DNA from: Paracrocinitomix sp039939375
Lineage (GTDB): Bacteria; Bacteroidota; Bacteroidia; Flavobacteriales_D; Crocinitomicaceae
Direction: 5' to 3'
Length of the DNA stretch: 64,000 nucleotides
Assembly: GCA_039939375.1 (NCBI GenBank)
Contig: JBDVJO010000004.1
Location: forward strand, 1 to 64,000
The notes beneath the pieces were generated by a model. It made no database searches. It saw only the letters and a program-made list of their open reading frames with translations, and was not told the DNA's origin. The translations under genes were made by a program, and so were the position numbers. Every line of letters begins with the position of its first letter. Positions within the stretch are counted from its first letter, which is position 1. This document shows positions 58,890 to 64,000 of the stretch, piece after piece.

Positions 58890-59501
58890 ATGAAATTTAT
58901 AGTCACACTATCTATACTTTGCCTTAATTATTGCTGTTATTCTCAGTCTTTTGGTTCCATTTATAACCAATCATCTAAATTAAGTTTAGGCTATTCTAGT
59001 GAGCAGTTAGATCATACCATACTAAAAAACGGTATCAATGATACTGGTGCGGTTCAAATGAGTTTTAAAAGTTGGGCGCCTTCGGTATCTTATACACATG
59101 ACTTTATATTTGGTGATGTGATTACACTTTCTGCGAATGTTGGATTTCAATACATGAACATGGAATATGGCGGGCAAAAATATGGTGGAACTTTCTTATA
59201 TACCGGAATCGCTCCTAGCGCGACCTTATTTCATAGAGCGAACTGGGAGTATTACATTAAGTTGAAATTAGGCGGATTGTTTTATTTTCATAATCCCGAT
59301 ATTATACCGGAACCAGCGAGAAGATTTTTCCCTGAAAAGGCTAACTTTTTTACAGGTGTTACCTTAGGTGGTTTCAATTTCTTTTTCACTGAGCACTTAG
59401 GCATGAATATAGAATTATCTGTCTGGTCACCAGAGATGATAACAGCCGGAATCACTTACCGATTTTATGGCAAACAACTAAAAGGATTAAAAGGAAAATA
59501 A
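58890..59501 (+). CDS. Outer membrane protein-like, unknown function
   Basis: 203 residues from the ATG at 58890, directly after a GTG. Signal peptide MKFIVTLSILCLNYCCYSQ. The mature part has beta-strand patterns ending in aromatic residues (VITLSANVGFQYMNMEYGG, WEYYIKLKLGGLFYF, LGMNIELSVWSP) as in outer-membrane barrels. It may be a paralogue of the adjacent barrel but sequence similarity is low. It overlaps the rhodanese lipoprotein by 1 nt (TAATG). Confidence 0.75.
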   Translation: MKFIVTLSILCLNYCCYSQSFGSIYNQSSKLSLGYSSEQLDHTILKNGINDTGAVQMSFKSWAPSVSYTHDFIFGDVITLSANVGFQYMNMEYGGQKYGGTFLYTGIAPSATLFHRANWEYYIKLKLGGLFYFHNPDIIPEPARRFFPEKANFFTGVTLGGFNFFFTEHLGMNIELSVWSPEMITAGITYRFYGKQLKGLKGK

Positions 59502-59947
59502 TGAAGCAACTAATTTATATAGTACCATTTATACTGTTGTCATGTGGAACAACAGAAGAGCAAGAACTTGAAAACACGATTGAAGATGCAGTTGAAAATG
59601 GAATGGAGACCGAAATGGTCGAGATTCCGGAACCAGAATCTAAAACGACTTATACTGAAGATTGTGATAATGCCACTTTTAATCAATTACTTTCTGAAAA
59701 ACAGGGCTTATTAATTGACGTAAGAACACCAGAAGAGTATGCGCAAGGCCACATCCCAAACGCAATTAATATCGATTATAAAAATGAAAACTTTGAGAGT
59801 ATTGTAGATACTTTAGATCTGAACACACCTACTTTTGTGTATTGTCAAGGCGGTGTTAGAAGCTCAAATGCAAGGGATATTCTAATGTCTAAGCAGTTTG
59901 CTGAGGTTTACAATCTTCAAAACGGTTACGGAAGCTGGGAAGAATAA
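59501..59947 (+). CDS. Rhodanese-domain lipoprotein
   Basis: 148 residues with a lipoprotein signal MKQLIYIVPFILLSC (Cys15), an acidic linker (16-50), then a rhodanese domain: GLLIDVRTPEEYAQGHIPNAINIDY and the active loop VYCQGGVRSSNA with Cys. It probably faces the periplasm. Sulfur transfer there would be distinct from the cytoplasmic rhodaneses at 10-11.6 kb. It is translationally coupled to the outer-membrane protein upstream. Confidence 0.88.
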   Translation: MKQLIYIVPFILLSCGTTEEQELENTIEDAVENGMETEMVEIPEPESKTTYTEDCDNATFNQLLSEKQGLLIDVRTPEEYAQGHIPNAINIDYKNENFESIVDTLDLNTPTFVYCQGGVRSSNARDILMSKQFAEVYNLQNGYGSWEE

Positions 59948-59991
59948 GCATCTTTTGTCAATCGCTTCAAAAATTACCTTAATTTCGTTTT

Positions 59992-62478
59992 ATGTCTGAA
60001 CGGATTACTTATTTCGCGGATGTAATTCTACCGCTTAGTATCCCCAATTCCTATACTTACAGAGTACCTTTTGAGCTCAATGAAGAAATAGGAATAGGGA
60101 AAAGGGTCATTGTACCCTTTGGTAAAGCGAAATATTACACGGCTATTGTAAGAGACGTACACGAAGAAGTTCCTAAAAACTATCAAGTAAAATATATTGA
60201 AGCTATTCTTGATGATCACCGCATTGTCAATAATAAACAGTTTCAATTGTGGGATTGGATTTCAGAGTATTACATGGCTTACATAGGTGATGTCATGAAT
60301 GCTGCATTACCTTCTAACTTTAAGTTAGCGAGTGAAACCAAGCTTTCTCTACACCCTGAATTTGACCGATCTGAAGAAGGACTTTCTGATAAGGAATTTT
60401 TAATTCTTGAAGCGCTTCAAGTTCAACAAGAACTCACACTAAAAGAGGTAGCAGAAATAGTTGGAATCAAAACTATCCAACCAATCATTAAAAAGCTCAT
60501 TGAAGGTAAGCGAGCAATTGTTTCTGAAGAATTAAATGCTAAATACAGTCCGCGTTACGCTACTTTTGTAGAGATAGATAAGACGATACAAAACGAAGAA
60601 CAACTTTCAGAATTATTAAACTTACTTGAAGGTCAAAAAAGAAACGCCAAACAGGTTGATACGCTTTTAAAAGTAATTGACGCAACAAAATGGAAAAATG
60701 GCAGACAAAATCCTGTTTTGAAAAAGGAGCTTATTTTGGATGGAGCCTCTGAATCTTCGCTCAATTCATTGGCGAAAAAAGAGATTGTCGACATCTACTC
60801 TGCTGAAGTTTCTAGATTAACGAGCAATGAAGAAGATGAAATTTCTGCCTTAAAACAATTCTCAGATTCGCAGAAAAGAGCCTATACTGAAGTGAAAGCT
60901 TGCTTTGAAGAAAAAGATGTGGTTTTGCTGCATGGTGTAACCTCTTCTGGTAAAACTGAAATCTATGTTAAACTGATTGAAGAAGCACTCAAAGAAGGCA
61001 GCCAAGTACTATTTTTATTGCCAGAGATTGCATTAACTGCCCAACTGATAAACCGCTTAAAGAAATATTTTGGAGATCTAGTTGGGGTCTATCATTCAAG
61101 ATTTAATCAAAACGAACGTATAGAAATATGGAATAAGGTTCTTTCTAATGATCAAGAGCAATTCAGAATTATTTTGGGGGCTAGGTCCTCTGTTTTTTTA
61201 CCTTTTCAAAATTTAGGTTTAGTCATTGTAGACGAAGAGCATGAAAATTCCTTTAAGCAATATGATCCTGCTCCAAGATATAACGGTAGAGATATCGCTA
61301 TTCTTTTGGGGAGATTGCATAAAGCCAAAGTACTTTTAGGCTCTGCCACACCGTCTATAGAAACTTACTTCAATGCCAAAGAAGATCGTTACGGATTAGT
61401 AGAATTACACGAACGATTTGGAGGTGTTCAAATGCCTGAAATTCAATGCGCAGATCTTGAAAAAGAGACGAAGCAAAAAACAATGAAAACTCATTTTTCT
61501 TCATTCCTGTTAACAGAGATGGAAGAAGCTATGAAAAAAGGTGAACAAATTATTCTTTTTCAAAACAGAAGAGGGTATACACCAGTTTGGTCTTGCGAGC
61601 TTTGCGGATGGACTCCACATTGCAAAAATTGTGATGTTTCACTGACCTATCATAAGTTTTCAAACGTTTTGAAATGTCATTACTGTGGATATTACATCTC
61701 CCCTCCCTCATCATGCGGTGGCTGCGGAAGTAGAAAACTGAAAATGATCGGTTTTGGAACAGAAAAGATTGAGGATGACTTAGCCATCTATTTTCCGAAT
61801 GCCAGACTTCAACGAATGGATTTAGAAACAACTAGAGCAAAAAACTCTTACTCATCCATAATCGCAGACTTTGAGAATAGAGATGTAGATATATTGATTG
61901 GAACCCAAATGGTTACCAAAGGCTTGGATTTTGATAACGTTGGTTTAGTGGGTGTTCTTAGCGCTGACCAGTTATTAAATTACCCTGACTTTAGATCTTT
62001 TGAGCGTGCATATCATCTGATGTCACAAGTAGCAGGAAGAGCTGGAAGGAAAGAAAAAAGAGGAAAAGTGGTGATTCAAACTTTTGAACCGAATCACTGG
62101 ATTATTCAAAAGGTGATGCAACACGATTATATTGGTTTTTATAATCAAGAAATTTTAGAACGCAGAAACTTTCATTATCCACCATTTTTTAGGATGATTG
62201 TCTTAAAGCTAAAGCACAGAAAACAAGACACTTTAGAAATGGGAGCTGCCACTTTAGCAAAATCTTTGCAATCGACTTTTAAAGATAGAGTTTTAGGACC
62301 CGAAAGTCCAGCAGTTGGGCGAGTGCGAAATTTTTACCTAAAGAATATCACACTAAAATTTGAACGTGATGCTTCACCTAAAAAAGTGAAAGACATCATA
62401 AAACAAAAAATTGACTTATTTTTAGCGGATCATGATTATCGCTCTATAAGAGTTGATATTGATGTAGACCCGCAATAA
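59992..62478 (+). CDS. priA: Primosomal protein N' (PriA helicase)
   Basis: 828 residues. The N-terminal DNA-binding domain (1-110) has YRVPFELNEEIGIGKRVIVPFGKAK. Helicase: Walker A GVTSSGKTEIYVKL, DEEH box, and motif III GSATPSIETYF. A Cys-rich zinc module (CELCGWTPHCKNCDVSLTYH and CHYCGYY with CGGCGS) follows. GTQMVTKGLDFDNV and VAGRAGRKEKRG are motifs V and VI. It restarts collapsed forks by loading the replicative helicase. A TAATTTCG-type box lies a few nt before the ATG. Confidence 0.96.
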   Translation: MSERITYFADVILPLSIPNSYTYRVPFELNEEIGIGKRVIVPFGKAKYYTAIVRDVHEEVPKNYQVKYIEAILDDHRIVNNKQFQLWDWISEYYMAYIGDVMNAALPSNFKLASETKLSLHPEFDRSEEGLSDKEFLILEALQVQQELTLKEVAEIVGIKTIQPIIKKLIEGKRAIVSEELNAKYSPRYATFVEIDKTIQNEEQLSELLNLLEGQKRNAKQVDTLLKVIDATKWKNGRQNPVLKKELILDGASESSLNSLAKKEIVDIYSAEVSRLTSNEEDEISALKQFSDSQKRAYTEVKACFEEKDVVLLHGVTSSGKTEIYVKLIEEALKEGSQVLFLLPEIALTAQLINRLKKYFGDLVGVYHSRFNQNERIEIWNKVLSNDQEQFRIILGARSSVFLPFQNLGLVIVDEEHENSFKQYDPAPRYNGRDIAILLGRLHKAKVLLGSATPSIETYFNAKEDRYGLVELHERFGGVQMPEIQCADLEKETKQKTMKTHFSSFLLTEMEEAMKKGEQIILFQNRRGYTPVWSCELCGWTPHCKNCDVSLTYHKFSNVLKCHYCGYYISPPSSCGGCGSRKLKMIGFGTEKIEDDLAIYFPNARLQRMDLETTRAKNSYSSIIADFENRDVDILIGTQMVTKGLDFDNVGLVGVLSADQLLNYPDFRSFERAYHLMSQVAGRAGRKEKRGKVVIQTFEPNHWIIQKVMQHDYIGFYNQEILERRNFHYPPFFRMIVLKLKHRKQDTLEMGAATLAKSLQSTFKDRVLGPESPAVGRVRNFYLKNITLKFERDASPKKVKDIIKQKIDLFLADHDYRSIRVDIDVDPQ

Positions 62479-63185
62479 TGATTGCTATTTTCTCCATATT
62501 AAAGCTTCTGGTTTTGGCTATTTGGTCATTTCTATCCATCATGTCGGCTACCCTGTTGTATTTCTTATCATTTCAGAAAAAAATCATGCTGGTTTTAGCC
62601 AAGTATATGTGGGCGAAACCTATTCTGTTGGTTTTTGGAGCAAGAATAAAAGTTACCGGATTAGAAAACATTGAAAAAGGGCAGCACTACCTCATCATGG
62701 CAAATCATACTTCTTATTCTGATATTCCGGTTTTGTTTAGTAAGATGCCTTTTTATATCCACTTTATAGCTAAGCAAGAATTGAGAAAAGTTCCTTTTTT
62801 GGGATGGTATATGGATTTGGCTGGAATGATTTTTATAGATCGTCAAAACAAAGCAAAATCTCGTGAATCGATTGACGCAGCTGGTGAATTAATTAAAGCA
62901 GGTAAAAGTGTCGTTATTTTTCCTGAAGGAACTACCAGCAAAACTGGTGAAATCGGTCCGTTTAAAAAAGGAGGTATGCATTTGGCCTTAGCTTCTGAAT
63001 CATTGATTTTACCTATTAGGATTACCGGAACGCGTAAAATCTGGCCTAGTAAATCTTTCACCAATTTAAGATGGGGAAAAGTTGAAGTTATAATTGATAA
63101 GCCTATACCCTATGCGGCTTATCAACATGCAGATTTAGATGAATTTGTTCTTGATCTTCGCCAGAAAATAGTTGATTTAGCCTAG
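62478..63185 (+). CDS. plsC: 1-acyl-sn-glycerol-3-phosphate acyltransferase
   Basis: 235 residues with an N-terminal transmembrane helix (about 5-30). HxxxxD motif is NHTSYSD (about residues 75-81), followed by AKQELRKVPFLGWYMDLAGMIFIDRQN and FPEGTTS, the second motif. It makes phosphatidic acid from lysophosphatidate at the inner membrane. Its start overlaps the priA stop by 1 nt (TAATG). It ends 2 nt before the convergent T9SS type B gene. Confidence 0.93.
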   Translation: MIAIFSILKLLVLAIWSFLSIMSATLLYFLSFQKKIMLVLAKYMWAKPILLVFGARIKVTGLENIEKGQHYLIMANHTSYSDIPVLFSKMPFYIHFIAKQELRKVPFLGWYMDLAGMIFIDRQNKAKSRESIDAAGELIKAGKSVVIFPEGTTSKTGEIGPFKKGGMHLALASESLILPIRITGTRKIWPSKSFTNLRWGKVEVIIDKPIPYAAYQHADLDEFVLDLRQKIVDLA

Positions 63186-63187
63186 AC

Positions 63188-64000
63188 TTACTCTTCGTCA
63201 ATCAGCATAGTCACCGATCCTCTAAACTGATATTCTTTGTTATCTCTATCCTTAATGGATAAGAAATAAACATAAACGCCTTCTGACTTCAAGTCATTGA
63301 ACTGACCTCTTCCGTCCCAACCTTCGTGGCTATCAGTAGTATTGAAAATCACACCACCCCAACGATCAAAAATAGTGAGGTCATAAGATGAAAAATCATA
63401 CAGCGAAACCACTGGTAAGAAAACTGGATTTGCGCCATTGATGAAAAAGGCATTTGGAATGTAAACGATAGGATCAAAGGTAGCGCAAACCGTATTAGAG
63501 AAAGCCGATTCTGAAAATCCATATGAATTGGTTCCTTCTACTGCTTCAACACGATAGCAAAACTGACCTTCTGAATCAAATTCATTGCTTAAATCATCTA
63601 CGTATGATCTTACACCAGGAATTGTTGTAGCAATTGGCGTACTTGGAAAAACACCATCTTCGCCTCTGTATATATTGTAATAAACAACATCTCCATCAAA
63701 GCCTTGGTAAGATGACCAACTTAATACACTTTTCATCTCAACATGCTCAACATCTACCTGTAAATAAACGGTTCTTGCAATATTTGTTGCTTCTCCAATA
63801 TTGCCACAAGAATCTACAATATTCACTTTATACTGATATTCTCCTCGTTCTGGGAAAACATCCGAATCAACATAAGTTAAAAAATCAGTTCCGTTTGGTG
63901 TTAACTCACCCACCACAGAGAAATAACTATCATCTGGTCCCTTTACTTCAACTTCATACCCTCCGGCTGCGGCAGTTGCATCAGTATAAGTAACCACTTC
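63188..64000 (-). CDS. T9SS type B sorting domain (gliding-motility C-terminal) protein, N-terminus off window
   Basis: About 270 visible C-terminal residues; the frame stays open to the window edge, so the gene continues to the right. A fibronectin type III-like region (DVEHVEMKSVLSWSSYQGFDGDVVYYNIYRGEDG) is followed by the CHU_C/type B sorting domain (IPNAFFINGANPVFLPVVSLYDFSSYDLTIFDRWGG, NTTDSHEGWDGRGQ, EGVYVYFLSIKD). These are usually very large surface adhesins or fibres exported by T9SS. Confidence 0.9.
   Translation of the reverse strand, partial: EVVTYTDATAAAGGYEVEVKGPDDSYFSVVGELTPNGTDFLTYVDSDVFPERGEYQYKVNIVDSCGNIGEATNIARTVYLQVDVEHVEMKSVLSWSSYQGFDGDVVYYNIYRGEDGVFPSTPIATTIPGVRSYVDDLSNEFDSEGQFCYRVEAVEGTNSYGFSESAFSNTVCATFDPIVYIPNAFFINGANPVFLPVVSLYDFSSYDLTIFDRWGGVIFNTTDSHEGWDGRGQFNDLKSEGVYVYFLSIKDRDNKEYQFRGSVTMLIDEE

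Noticed and set aside
1..64000. tRNA or rRNA genes
   Set aside because: Intergenic gaps are short, and I saw no cloverleaf-like CCA-adjacent sequence or rRNA conserved segments; a covariance search would be needed to be certain.

Overview
The window reads as chromosomal DNA of a Bacteroidota bacterium, most like the marine Flavobacteriales (Cryomorphaceae/Crocinitomicaceae type). The DNA is AT-rich. Many promoters carry the Bacteroidota -7 element TAnnTTTG (or TAnnTTCG), and start codons lack strong Shine-Dalgarno sequences. Several secreted proteins end in type IX secretion (T9SS) type A or type B sorting domains. There is a tandem PorP/SprF pair, many short Sec lipoproteins with a Cys lipobox, and a ribosomal protein S16 with a long Ala/Glu/Pro tail. 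No rRNA, tRNA, CRISPR or prophage genes were seen.

Layout. 1-1.3 kb: an IS110-family transposase running off the left edge, with a structured non-coding end that looks like a bridge-RNA locus. 1.3-4.4 kb: accessory genes (two small membrane proteins, a glycosyltransferase, a SUKH protein, a GNAT). 4.4-10.2 kb: TPR lipoprotein, a membrane-spanning winged-helix regulator, YceI behind twin palindromes, and tandem PorP/SprF. 10.2-12.6 kb: a Crp/Fnr regulator flanked by two rhodaneses and a DUF983 protein, with two GTGA-N6-TCAC sites, then glutathione peroxidase. 12.6-17 kb: ribosome hibernation factor, argS and arginase. 17-23.3 kb: two inverted arrays of a ~138-bp repeat bracketing a T9SS FG-GAP protein, a DPP III-type peptidase and a membrane protein; a GxxExxY gene abuts the second array. 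23.3-38.1 kb: housekeeping (mltG, dapF, prfC, ACP phosphodiesterase-like, MltF-like, rpsP-rimM-trmN6) mixed with two T9SS type A proteins and an L,D-transpeptidase-like protein.

38.1-51.2 kb is a signalling-rich stretch: two SpoIIE-type phosphatases with different sensor halves, an S24-type repressor, a lone ABC ATPase, a PhoX-like lipoprotein, mdh, and an ECF sigma factor paired with a membrane-anchored PKD/T9SS type B protein. 51.2-58.1 kb is one tightly coupled seven-gene minus-strand run (radC, wecB, polysaccharide deacetylase, iron/cobalamin-type ABC transporter, GSCFA). 58.1-64 kb holds two outer-membrane proteins, a rhodanese lipoprotein, priA, plsC and the 3' end of a T9SS type B protein.

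The most interesting signals are the IS110 non-coding end, the twin Crp-type sites placed identically upstream of the two rhodanese-containing transcription units, and the sigma factor/T9SS type B membrane-protein pair. Eight convergent gene pairs meet within 7 nt or less with no room for an intergenic terminator.
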